Shown: piece by piece, positions 17,352 to 25,567 of the stretch
Numbering within the stretch: the stretch's first letter is position 1
Layout of the letters: each line of letters begins with the position of its first letter
NCBI RefSeq assembly: GCF_001550155.1
Contig: NZ_LRUF01000025.1
Coordinates: forward strand, 146,646 to 210,645
Length of the DNA stretch: 64,000 nucleotides
Reading direction: 5' to 3'
Origin: Pseudoalteromonas arabiensis
Lineage (GTDB): Bacteria > Pseudomonadota > Gammaproteobacteria > Enterobacterales > Alteromonadaceae
Program-made: the position numbers and the translations under genes
The notes under the pieces: generated by a model
The model's database searches: none
What the model saw: only the letters and a program-made list of their open reading frames with translations
What the model was told of the DNA's origin: nothing

Positions 17352-18404
17352 TCAGAAAGGTTGCGGGTATTGTTTAAACACATTATTGATATCAGTGATA
17401 GCTTGTTCTGATAACTCAATTGAAAAAGCAGCTATATTGTCTTGTAGTTGACTCATCGAGGTTGCCCCAATAATCGTTGAACAGACCCCATCAACTTGAT
17501 TACACCACGCAAGGGCAAGCTGTGCGGGTGTTACACTGTAGGTTTTTGCAATATCCACATAATTTGCAATCGCTTGCTGTGATTGCACTGTGTCTCTGAA
17601 TAGTCCATTACGTTGTACCAAGGTCCAACGACTTCCTTCTGGGCGATTACCATTTAAGTATTTACCGCTTAGCATACCGCCACCTAGTGGTGACCAAGGC
17701 AGGTAAGCAACATCTTCGTGAATACATTGCTCTATTAAATAAGGCCAATCTTTGGCATGCAGTAGGCTAAACTCATTTTGAATAGAAACCATGCGCGGTA
17801 GATTATGCTGCTCACTTAAACGCAGGTATTGGCTGATGCCCCAAGGCGTGTCGTCTGATAAACCACAGTGTTTAATTTTACCGGCTTTTACACAGTCATT
17901 CAGACCTTCAAGAATATCGAGCATACCCGCTATATTTTGCTCGGTGTCGGCATCTGAAAAACGGACTATACCAGGCCATTGCTTGCCAAAATGTGGCGAA
18001 GTACGATTTGGCCAGTGAAGTTGGTATAAATCGATAACATCAGTTTGTAAGCGTTTCAATGACGCATCAACAGCGTCAATCACAGCTTGACGAGTAATGT
18101 CGCCGCCATCACGCACCCAAGATAATCCATTGCCTGCAATCTTAGTTGCGATAACAAGGTTATCACGCTTGTTTTTGTTACGAGCTAGCCAATTACCAAT
18201 AATTTCTTCTGTTTTTCCGTATGTGTCGAGTGAGGGGGGGACGGCATACATTTCTGCTGTATCGATAAAGTTAACCCCTTTATCTAGCGCGTAAGCAATT
18301 TGTTCGTCGGCATCAGCTTGGTTATTTTGCATGCCCCATGTCATGCTACCTAGGCAGACACGAGAAACATCAATACCACTTCGGCCAAGTGGACTATAAA
18401 GCAT
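17352..18404 (-). CDS. tas: Aldo/keto reductase, Tas-like
   Basis: A 350-residue NADPH-dependent reductase of the Tas subgroup. The catalytic tetrad is visible as Asp48 in NFIDTAEMY, Tyr53, Lys88 in VIATKIAG and His130 in DLYQLHWPNR. The start MLYSPLGRSGIDVSRVCLGSM and the C-terminal cofactor segment CSTIIGATSMSQLQDNI are typical. It follows the thioesterase gene with a 12-bp gap and is presumably co-transcribed with it. Tas of E. coli affects tyrosine auxotrophy suppression, but the natural substrate is not settled. Confidence 0.88.
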   Translation of the reverse strand: MLYSPLGRSGIDVSRVCLGSMTWGMQNNQADADEQIAYALDKGVNFIDTAEMYAVPPSLDTYGKTEEIIGNWLARNKNKRDNLVIATKIAGNGLSWVRDGGDITRQAVIDAVDASLKRLQTDVIDLYQLHWPNRTSPHFGKQWPGIVRFSDADTEQNIAGMLDILEGLNDCVKAGKIKHCGLSDDTPWGISQYLRLSEQHNLPRMVSIQNEFSLLHAKDWPYLIEQCIHEDVAYLPWSPLGGGMLSGKYLNGNRPEGSRWTLVQRNGLFRDTVQSQQAIANYVDIAKTYSVTPAQLALAWCNQVDGVCSTIIGATSMSQLQDNIAAFSIELSEQAITDINNVFKQYPQPF

Positions 18405-18416
18405 ATTAGTTCCTTG

Positions 18417-18845
18417 TTAATCGTGAGAATGGGCTTTGAGTGCAGTTAATAGCTCATCGCTTAACTGGGCTTTTTTACCCGTTTTAAAATTAAACATAAC
18501 GACTTGTGATGAGCCAATGGTGGTGACAGCGTCTTGGCTTTCACTAAATACAGTGTAATGCATCATAAAACGATCGTGTTCAATGTCACTAATCTTTACG
18601 CCAACATGAACTGTATCAGGAAATGTCACTGGGCGTTTATAGCGGGCGTTGTTTTCGCTGATCACAGGGCCTACACCTGTTACTTGTAAATCTTTAAGAA
18701 AACCTAGTTGGGTAAAAAAGTCGATCCGAGCTGTTTCGAAATAACGAAAATAGACCACATTATTGACATGTTGCAGGGCATCCATTTCACCCCAAGCGAC
18801 ATTAATTTTTGTTCTGATAGGATGTTGTTCTATAAACGATTGCAT
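18417..18845 (-). CDS. Acyl-CoA thioesterase, hotdog fold (4HBT/YbgC-like)
   Basis: A 142-residue cytoplasmic hotdog-fold protein of usual 4HBT length. The signature WGEMDALQHVNNVVYFRYFE carries the catalytic Asp22 and His26 region, and the central helix ETARIDFFTQLG is typical. It hydrolyses an acyl-CoA or acyl-ACP thioester; chain length cannot be told from the sequence. It precedes the aldo/keto reductase gene by 12 bp. Confidence 0.85.
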   Translation of the reverse strand: MQSFIEQHPIRTKINVAWGEMDALQHVNNVVYFRYFETARIDFFTQLGFLKDLQVTGVGPVISENNARYKRPVTFPDTVHVGVKISDIEHDRFMMHYTVFSESQDAVTTIGSSQVVMFNFKTGKKAQLSDELLTALKAHSHD

Positions 18846-18997
18846 AGTAAATCTTCATTAATTGGAGAAAACTTAGGTTAGCAATATGCTGCTTTTAGCT
18901 CAAGGAAATTAGAAATTTCAGCAAATTGTGCTACTTTTAATAGTTCACGCTTACGTAAAGTGTGGCTCATATAGAAGACACAATAAAGGATTTTATT

Positions 18998-19204
18998 ATG
19001 CAGCAAACAACAGTGAGGATAATAAAGTGGATAGCCTTGTTCATCGTACTAGCGCTTGCTTTACTCTGCTATAGTATGGGCACAATGTCAGGTTTTATCG
19101 CTATAATTGTGGTCGGTTTTTTACTTGAAGGCGCATTTTGGTTATTTGGCTATCGATTATTTAACCGTAAAAAAGCGTCTGAGCACTCAAGTCAAACCTC
19201 ATAA
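18998..19204 (+). CDS. Small two-helix membrane protein, unknown function
   Basis: A 68-residue protein from ATG 18998, chosen because AAAGGA lies at 18985-18990, seven bases before it; a GTG at 18962 lacks such a site. Two hydrophobic segments are visible, about residues 9-30 (WIALFIVLALALLCYSMG) and 34-53 (FIAIIVVGFLLEGAFWLFGY). A basic, polar tail NRKKASEHSSQTS follows. I do not recognise a family. It stands alone between the divergent thioesterase gene and dinB; the LexA box of dinB lies after its stop, so it is not itself obviously SOS controlled. Confidence 0.65.
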   Translation: MQQTTVRIIKWIALFIVLALALLCYSMGTMSGFIAIIVVGFLLEGAFWLFGYRLFNRKKASEHSSQTS

Positions 19205-19234
19205 CTTGCACAATTAGGCAGATTACATAATAAT

Positions 19235-19254
19235 GACTGTATAAATAAACAGTT
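19235..19254. promoter_or_regulatory. LexA (SOS) box upstream of dinB
   Basis: GACTGTATAAATAAACAGTT contains CTGT-N8-ACAG (19237-19252), the LexA core of enterobacteria and relatives, with an AT-rich centre. It ends 12 bp before the dinB start codon and includes a -10-like TATAAA, so LexA binding would block the promoter and the mRNA leader would be very short. Confidence 0.85.
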
Positions 19255-19266
19255 GTTATATGCCTG

Positions 19267-20319
19267 ATGAAAAAATTCATTCACATTGATATGGATTGCT
19301 TTTATGCAGCCGTTGAGATGCGTGATAACCCCGCTTTGGCAAGTGTGCCGTTAGCAATTGGCGGTAATAGTCGTCGTGGGGTGCTTTCTACAGCTAACTA
19401 TATTGCTCGCCAGTATGGTGTGCGTTCGGCAATGTCTAACTACCATGCCAAACAATTATGCCCTGATCTGGTCATTGTGCCTGGGCGAATGCATGTTTAC
19501 AAAGAAATCTCCACACAGATACGCGCTATTTTTGCTAAATATACCGACCTAATTGAGCCCTTATCACTTGATGAAGCTTATCTTGATGTAACTGACAGCA
19601 CCGCTTGTAAAGGCAGTGCTACGCTTATGGCACAGCAAATCCGTCAAGAAATCTATGATACGACAGGCCTGACTGCATCAGCTGGCGTTGCGCCAATTAA
19701 GTTTATTGCCAAAATCGCCAGCGATGAAAACAAGCCTAATGGCCAGTTTGTCGTGTTACCTGAGCAAGTCGATGACTTTTTGGCACAATTGCCGCTGGGT
19801 AAAATCCCAGGTGTGGGCAAGGTGACTTTAGAAAAGCTGCAACTTAAGGGGCTCTATACTGGGGCTGATGTGTGTGCTAAGGGTGTTAACTGGATGCAGC
19901 AGCATGTTGGAAATTTTGGCGTTTCTCTATATCAAAAATGTGCGGGTGAATACATTGGTAAGGTATCCACAGAGCGAGTGCGTAAATCACTGAGTGTTGA
20001 GCATACCTATGAGTACAATAAAACTAATTTGGATGAATGTTTAAGCCAATTACCCTCCTTAATGGATGAATTAACGCGCCGCCTTGATAAACAACAATTA
20101 AATAACCGTATCAACAAATTATCGGTGAAGGTGAAGTTTGCGAACTTTGTAGTAACCAGTGCTGATCAAAGTCATCACCAATTAGATAAAAGCATATTTT
20201 CAGAACTTTTAAGTAAAGCGTATGAGCGAGGCAAAGACCAACCAGTGCGTTTATTGGGAATAGGGGTTGGAATAAAGAGTCAATCTCATGAGCATTTTCA
20301 GCTTAGTATATTAGACTAA
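19267..20319 (+). CDS. dinB: DNA polymerase IV (translesion Y-family)
   Basis: A 350-residue Y-family polymerase of the same length as E. coli DinB. Catalytic acidic residues are Asp8 in FIHIDMDCFYAAVE and Asp102-Glu103 in LSLDEAYLDVT. The steric-gate region CFYAAVE is present, as is the helix-hairpin-helix IPGVGKVTLEKL in the thumb. It performs translesion synthesis at stalled forks. The LexA box immediately upstream places it in the SOS regulon, as in E. coli. Confidence 0.97.
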   Translation: MKKFIHIDMDCFYAAVEMRDNPALASVPLAIGGNSRRGVLSTANYIARQYGVRSAMSNYHAKQLCPDLVIVPGRMHVYKEISTQIRAIFAKYTDLIEPLSLDEAYLDVTDSTACKGSATLMAQQIRQEIYDTTGLTASAGVAPIKFIAKIASDENKPNGQFVVLPEQVDDFLAQLPLGKIPGVGKVTLEKLQLKGLYTGADVCAKGVNWMQQHVGNFGVSLYQKCAGEYIGKVSTERVRKSLSVEHTYEYNKTNLDECLSQLPSLMDELTRRLDKQQLNNRINKLSVKVKFANFVVTSADQSHHQLDKSIFSELLSKAYERGKDQPVRLLGIGVGIKSQSHEHFQLSILD

Positions 20320-20418
20320 AGGTTAACACCTTGGTGGTTGAAATTTTGATAGTGTTTGGTGGGGTGCTGAATCTTTCTATACACCTCCTTAAGACAACAT
20401 TATAACTAAATAAGAGAG

Positions 20419-22107
20419 ATGACTATGCAATCGGTCGTGATCGTGCTGCTCGGAATAATCGGTATGTTGTTCGGATGGTTTTTCTATTCGAAATTCATCG
20501 CCGAGAAGATTTTCAAAATGGATGATAATTTTGTCACACCCGCTCATGAACTTGAAGATGGTGTTGACTATGTGCCTACAAACAAGGTTGTGTTGTGGGG
20601 CCATCATTTTACTTCAGTGGCAGGTGCTGCGCCGATAGTCGGCCCAGCGATTGCTGTATACTGGGGCTGGGTACCTGCTGTACTTTGGGTTGTATTTGGT
20701 ACTATTTTCTTCGCTGGTGTGCATGACATGGGCGCTTTGTGGGCCAGTGCCCGCAATAAAGGCAAGTCGATGGGGGCACTGTCTGAGACGGTAATAGGCA
20801 AACGCACCCGTGCGTTATTTATGATTGTGGTATTTTTAGTACTGCTAATGGTCAACGCTGTATTTGGCGTTGTTATTGCCAAGTCATTTGTATCACAACC
20901 AAATGCTGTTTTTCCTGCTTGGGCTGCCATTGTTGTTGCTTTAGTTATTGGTCAGTTATTAAGACGTAAAGTGTCTTTAATCCCACTTTGCTTTGTTGGT
21001 GTGGGGATACTTTATTACACCATTTATCTAGGAAGCGGAATGCCAATTGCTTTACCTGACGAAATGTTTGGTTTAAGCGCAAATGCGAACTGGATTATTA
21101 TTTTATTCATTTATGCTGCTATCGCTTCACTTCTACCTGTATGGATGCTGCTGCAACCACGCGACTTTATTAATGGTATGCAATTACTGGTTGGTTTAGT
21201 CCTGCTATATGGTGCGGTATTTATTTCTATGCCAGATATCACAGCACCTGCTTTTAATACCCAAACTGCGGTGGATACGCCAAGTATTATTCCGTTGCTA
21301 TTTGTTACTATTGCCTGTGGTGCGGTGTCTGGTTTCCACGGTATCGTGTCATCGGGTACCAGCTCTAAACAGCTAAATAAAGAGACCGATGGCCGTTTTG
21401 TTGGTTATTTAGGTGCCGTGGGCGAAGGCATGCTAGCGTTGATTACCCTAGTTGCGGTAAGTGGTGTTGCGCTTGCTGTTTCGCCTGAAGAGTGGCATGA
21501 AATTTACAGTCATTTAGGGGCTGGTAGTGTCAGTGCATTTATTAATGGCGGTGCTAACTTAATTGAAAGCGGCTGGGGCTTGTCAAACGAGATAGCTTCA
21601 ACATTACTTGCCGTGATGGTTGTGTTATTCGCTGGTACAACGATGGATTCGGGTGTGCGTCTGCAGCGTTATATTATCCAAGAATGGGGTGATATTTATA
21701 ACATCAGTATTATTCGCAATGGTGTGATTGCAACTTTAATTGCTGTGCTGTGTTGCTTACTGCTAGCTTTTGGTGCTGGTGGTGCTGATGGCAGTGGCGG
21801 TATGATTATTTGGCCTCTATTTGGTTCTACTAACCAGATCCTTGCAAGCTTAACGTTACTGGTTATTTCGGTGATGTTAATTAAAGCGAACCGTCCTGCA
21901 AAATATACACTGATCCCGATGAGCTTTGTGCTAGTGATGGCGTTTTTTGCTGGCGTAATCAAACTGGGTGAATACTATCAGCAAGGTAACTGGCTGTTAG
22001 TTACTCTTGATGTTTTAGTGCTTGTAATTAGCGTTTTGGTGATGTTAGAAGCGTGGTCTGTGATCGTTAAGCATCGTAACGATAATAAGCAAGTTACAGA
22101 GCAGTAA
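20419..22107 (+). CDS. cstA: CstA-family carbon-starvation transporter
   Basis: A 562-residue polytopic membrane protein of the CstA family, known for peptide or pyruvate uptake in starved enterobacteria. Family signatures are TSVAGAAPIVGPAIAVYWGW near residue 66, AGVHDMGALWASARNKGKS, SGFHGIVSSGTSSKQLNKE and FAGTTMDSGVRLQRYIIQEW. It is shorter than E. coli CstA (about 700 residues), mainly in the C-terminal part, as in other shorter CstA homologues. An AAGAGAG lies just before the ATG. A long hairpin follows the stop. Substrate specificity (peptide or pyruvate) cannot be told. Confidence 0.9.
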   Translation: MTMQSVVIVLLGIIGMLFGWFFYSKFIAEKIFKMDDNFVTPAHELEDGVDYVPTNKVVLWGHHFTSVAGAAPIVGPAIAVYWGWVPAVLWVVFGTIFFAGVHDMGALWASARNKGKSMGALSETVIGKRTRALFMIVVFLVLLMVNAVFGVVIAKSFVSQPNAVFPAWAAIVVALVIGQLLRRKVSLIPLCFVGVGILYYTIYLGSGMPIALPDEMFGLSANANWIIILFIYAAIASLLPVWMLLQPRDFINGMQLLVGLVLLYGAVFISMPDITAPAFNTQTAVDTPSIIPLLFVTIACGAVSGFHGIVSSGTSSKQLNKETDGRFVGYLGAVGEGMLALITLVAVSGVALAVSPEEWHEIYSHLGAGSVSAFINGGANLIESGWGLSNEIASTLLAVMVVLFAGTTMDSGVRLQRYIIQEWGDIYNISIIRNGVIATLIAVLCCLLLAFGAGGADGSGGMIIWPLFGSTNQILASLTLLVISVMLIKANRPAKYTLIPMSFVLVMAFFAGVIKLGEYYQQGNWLLVTLDVLVLVISVLVMLEAWSVIVKHRNDNKQVTEQ

Positions 22108-22114
22108 ACTTAGC

Positions 22115-22153
22115 TTGCCAGCCATAAAGCAGCTTAATTTGCTTGGCTGGCAA
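22115..22153. terminator. Hairpin after the CstA gene
   Basis: TTGCCAGCCA (22115-22124) pairs perfectly with TGGCTGGCAA (22144-22153); an inner AAGCA/TGCTT can extend it. There is no T-run directly after, so termination, if any, would be weak or Rho-assisted, or the hairpin stabilises the mRNA 3' end. Confidence 0.55.
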
Positions 22154-22178
22154 TAGCTGACCAAATCAATGATAATAC

Positions 22179-22210
22179 GGTCCTATGTTTCTAACAGCAG
22201 GACCTTTTTT
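22179..22210 (+). terminator. Terminator-like hairpin overlapping the aminopeptidase ribosome site
   Basis: GGTCCT (22179-22184) pairs with AGGACC (22199-22204), followed by six Ts (22205-22210) and immediately by the ATG at 22211. The AGGA in the second arm is also the only ribosome-binding sequence for that ATG, 8 bases upstream. Folding would both terminate transcription and hide the ribosome site. Confidence 0.6.
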
Positions 22211-23734
22211 ATGGCATACCCTCATGCAATTTCAGCACCTCAGATTGCTGATGCAGATCACGATGCATTAATTATTATCAGTGATGACTTTTCTTCTTTA
22301 GCTGATCAAAATTTAAGTCAAGCAATTACTACACATCAAGCTGTTGATGCACGTATTGGTAAGCAAGTTACGTTACTTGTGATTGATTCTAAACGTGTAA
22401 TTTTAGCACCGACAGGTCCACTTAATCGCGACTATGACGATGTACGTCGTTATTTTGATGCTGCAAAGCAAGGTATATTAGAAGCCAAAACATCAGGTAG
22501 CACTAAACCAGCTTTGTACTTACCACAAGCAAGCCAAGATGGGCGTTATCAACATGCACTTGAAGTGGCTTTTTTAGGTGCATGTCAGGCATTGTGGCAA
22601 CCGCTTGAAGCGCGAGAATTTCATGGGCAATCCATTGAGCCTATTAGTCAAATTAGTCTTATTGGCGCAAATGAGCAAACAACGAAAGCTGTGAATGCGA
22701 TTGCAGCGGGTCAATACGCTGCGCGTGATTTATGTGGTACGGAGCCTGAGCGCATGGCACCACCACGTTTTGCAGATTACTGTGTTGAGTTATTTGCAGG
22801 CAGCAAGGTATCTGTTGAGGTGATTTCAGATATCAACACTATCGATAAAGATTACCCAATGATGAGCACGGTAGCACGTGCTTCTTACGCTGTTGAGCGC
22901 CATCACCCACGCGTTGTGAAACTAGAATATGTACCTGAAGGCGACGTTGAGCGTACCTTGATGTTTGTTGGTAAAGGTTTAGTTTACGATACCGGTGGTG
23001 CAGACCTTAAAGTTGGTGGCTTTATGGCAGGTATGAGCCGCGATAAAGGCGGTGCTGCTTCGGTAGCTGGCTTTATGAAGTCAGTGGCAGACTATGCTCC
23101 AAAAGGGGTAAAAGTGATTGCTTATTTAGCCGTGGTTCGTAATTCGATTGGTTCTGATTGCTTTGTTCCAGATGAAATCATTACAAGTCGTGAAGGTGTG
23201 CGTGTGCGTATTGGCAATACGGATGCAGAGGGGCGTTTAGCAATGGGTGACTTACTAAGTGAAATGAAAGACCGCGCATTAAACGAAGTAAACCCTGAGC
23301 TATTCACTGTGGCAACTCTAACTGGTCACGCAGCACGAGCCATGGGTCCTTACAGCGCTTATGTTGAAAATGGCCCCGCACGTCAGGCTAATATTTCACG
23401 TAAACTTGCTGATTTAGGCGACTTATGGGCCGATGCTGCAGAGGTTTCTCGTAGCCGCCGTGAAGATTATGACTTTATTAAGCCGCGCACGTTAGCTGAT
23501 GATGTATTATCAAGTAATAATGCAGCTTCTGCAGTGACTGCACGTGGTCACCAATTTCCAATGGCGTTCTTGGCGATTGTTGGTGGCTTAGATAAGCATG
23601 GCACTGAATCAGCGCAACCATTACCGTATGTGCACATGGATATTGCGGGCAGTGGTGTAGAAGGCGGTGACTGGCAACACGGCAAGCCAACCGCTGCAAC
23701 AGTTAGCAGCTTATTTGCACGTTATTGTTTGTAA
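22211..23734 (+). CDS. M17-family leucyl aminopeptidase
   Basis: A 507-residue aminopeptidase taken from ATG 22211; an in-frame ATG at 22169 would add 14 residues encoded by the hairpin region and has no ribosome site. The dizinc active site is complete: GKGLVYDTGGADLK (Lys, Asp, Lys), MSRDKGGAA (Asp) and the family signature NTDAEGRLAMGD (Asp, Glu, Arg). The N-terminal domain is distinct from that of E. coli PepA. It removes N-terminal residues from peptides in the cytoplasm. It may work with the CstA-type transporter just upstream if that imports peptides. Confidence 0.9.
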   Translation: MAYPHAISAPQIADADHDALIIISDDFSSLADQNLSQAITTHQAVDARIGKQVTLLVIDSKRVILAPTGPLNRDYDDVRRYFDAAKQGILEAKTSGSTKPALYLPQASQDGRYQHALEVAFLGACQALWQPLEAREFHGQSIEPISQISLIGANEQTTKAVNAIAAGQYAARDLCGTEPERMAPPRFADYCVELFAGSKVSVEVISDINTIDKDYPMMSTVARASYAVERHHPRVVKLEYVPEGDVERTLMFVGKGLVYDTGGADLKVGGFMAGMSRDKGGAASVAGFMKSVADYAPKGVKVIAYLAVVRNSIGSDCFVPDEIITSREGVRVRIGNTDAEGRLAMGDLLSEMKDRALNEVNPELFTVATLTGHAARAMGPYSAYVENGPARQANISRKLADLGDLWADAAEVSRSRREDYDFIKPRTLADDVLSSNNAASAVTARGHQFPMAFLAIVGGLDKHGTESAQPLPYVHMDIAGSGVEGGDWQHGKPTAATVSSLFARYCL

Positions 23735-23751
23735 GTTATTAGATTAAGAAA

Positions 23752-23776
23752 AAACCCGCATCATGCGGGTTTTTTT
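23752..23776. terminator. Bidirectional Rho-independent terminator
   Basis: AAACCCGCA (23752-23760) and TGCGGGTTT (23764-23772) form a 9-bp stem with a 3-base loop, flanked by A-runs and T-runs. It sits between the convergent aminopeptidase and chemoreceptor genes and can serve both. Confidence 0.92.
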
Positions 23777-23780
23777 GTCG

Positions 23781-25418
23781 TTAGTCGAGCTTGAAGCGGT
23801 TTACAACATCATTTAATGCTTGGGAGCTTTGCTTTAAGTTTTCACTGTCACTTGATAATCCTTGAGTATTTGATAAGGATTGCTCGGTGGACTGTGAAAG
23901 TTCATTGATTCGTAAATTTACCTCATCTGCTGCGCTTGTTTGTTGCTCTGTGGCGCGTGCTATCTGGCTATTCATGTCTTTAATTACACTCACTAAGCGC
24001 TCAATTTCTGTCAACGATGCGTTCGCTTCACTCGCTTGTAGTACGGTATCGCTTGAAAGCTGTTGACTTGCTGATACTGCATCAACAGCGGCTTGAGCAC
24101 CGATTTGTAATTTACTGATCATAGCTTGAATTTCATCAGTGCTCTTGCCGGTGCGGCTAGCAAGGGTGCGCACTTCATCAGCGACAACCGCAAAGCCGCG
24201 GCCTTGTTCACCAGCTCGAGCTGCTTCTATAGCTGCGTTCAACGCCAGTAGATTAGTTTGCTCGGCGATACTGCGTATCACATCAAGTACAGAGCCTATA
24301 TTGTTACTTTCGGCTGCAAGGTCTGCGGTCGCTTGACTGACTTGCTCAATATTATGCGACAGTGTTTCTATAGCTGTGATGGTTTTATTTAACACTTGCT
24401 TGCCATTTTCAGCGTTATGGGATGCTTCATTGGCTGCATGTTCAGCTTGTTCGGCATTTTGACTGACATCGTGGATTTGGTGTGTCATTTGCTCCATTGC
24501 TGTAGCCACTTGAGTTGAACTGTCATTTTGAAGTTCTATAAATGACAGGTTGGTTTTACTGGCATCATCGACATTGTGAGCGAATTGGTTCACCTGTTGT
24601 GCATTATGTGCAACATGCTTGAGCGATTCACGCATTTTAGCGGTGTAAAGATTGAAGTAGCGCGATAACCGTGACACTTCATCATTGCCATTTTCATCAA
24701 GTTGCTGAGTTAAGTCGCCTTCTCCTTGGGAAATATCTTTCATCATGTTAGCGGCAAGCTGCGTTGGTCGTAAAATGCTATTTGCAATGAGATAACTGAG
24801 CGCAGTTAACAGGGCGATAATGATCACGGCAGTGATAATGACGTGGTTTCGCAGTGAAGCAAATGCCTCTTCAATGGTATCGATATAGACACCTGAGCCA
24901 ACAATCCACTGCCACTTAGCAAAGCCTTTAACATAGGCAATTTTATCGACGGGCTGATCTTTCCCAGGCTTTGGCCACTTGTAAGGGATAAATCCTTCAC
25001 CTTGCTTTTTGACAATATTGACCATATCGACAAATAACAGTACGCCATCAGGATCTTTACTGCCCGCAAGTGATTTACCATTTAGTTCTGGTTTAAATGG
25101 ATGCATCACCATGACGGGTTGGTAGTCATTTATCCAAAAATAATTGTTATTGTCGTACCGTAGTGCAGAAATAGTTTGTAAGGCAGCTTGTTTTGCTTGC
25201 TCTTCGCTGAGCTTTCCTTCTTTAAAAAGTGCATAGTTATGTTCAATAATACTATGAGCTGATTCAACTAAGTTTTGGGTTTTGATGTATTGTTCTTGTT
25301 CTAAAGATTCATATTGTTGCGTTAAGCTTGATATGCTTAAAAAGATAAGACCAATCACTACTACGCTCACCAACATGGCAAGACGTTGTAAAATAGTAAA
25401 GCGGCGTAAATAATTCAT
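23781..25418 (-). CDS. Methyl-accepting chemotaxis protein with Cache sensor
   Basis: A 545-residue chemoreceptor. TM1 (about residues 10-30) precedes a periplasmic single-Cache domain with [20 protein letters not shown] and [14 protein letters not shown]2 is near 192-212, followed by a HAMP domain ([21 protein letters not shown]) and a long methylation and signalling helix. The tip [20 protein letters not shown] and [20 protein letters not shown] contacts CheA and CheW. The sCache_2 type often binds small organic acids, but the ligand cannot be assigned. It is a single-gene unit between two terminators. Confidence 0.95.
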   Translation of the reverse strand: MNYLRRFTILQRLAMLVSVVVIGLIFLSISSLTQQYESLEQEQYIKTQNLVESAHSIIEHNYALFKEGKLSEEQAKQAALQTISALRYDNNNYFWINDYQPVMVMHPFKPELNGKSLAGSKDPDGVLLFVDMVNIVKKQGEGFIPYKWPKPGKDQPVDKIAYVKGFAKWQWIVGSGVYIDTIEEAFASLRNHVIITAVIIIALLTALSYLIANSILRPTQLAANMMKDISQGEGDLTQQLDENGNDEVSRLSRYFNLYTAKMRESLKHVAHNAQQVNQFAHNVDDASKTNLSFIELQNDSSTQVATAMEQMTHQIHDVSQNAEQAEHAANEASHNAENGKQVLNKTITAIETLSHNIEQVSQATADLAAESNNIGSVLDVIRSIAEQTNLLALNAAIEAARAGEQGRGFAVVADEVRTLASRTGKSTDEIQAMISKLQIGAQAAVDAVSASQQLSSDTVLQASEANASLTEIERLVSVIKDMNSQIARATEQQTSAADEVNLRINELSQSTEQSLSNTQGLSSDSENLKQSSQALNDVVNRFKLD

Positions 25419-25514
25419 GTATATTCCTTCGTCATGCTCATAGGAGCAATGTATTAAGCGTAGCTAAAATAGGTCGAAAATCTAGTTAACTAGTAGAATA
25501 TATTGAGACAAAAA

Positions 25515-25540
25515 AAAGGCTGATTTTACAATCAGCCTTT
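25515..25540 (-). terminator. Rho-independent terminator of the DPP-IV-like gene
   Basis: AAAGGCTGAT (25515-25524) and ATCAGCCTTT (25531-25540) form a 10-bp stem with a 6-base loop. The A-run at 25511-25517 gives a U-tail for leftward transcription from the peptidase gene. Confidence 0.88.
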
Positions 25541-25567
25541 AGTCTAAGTTATCGAAATTAAACTAGA

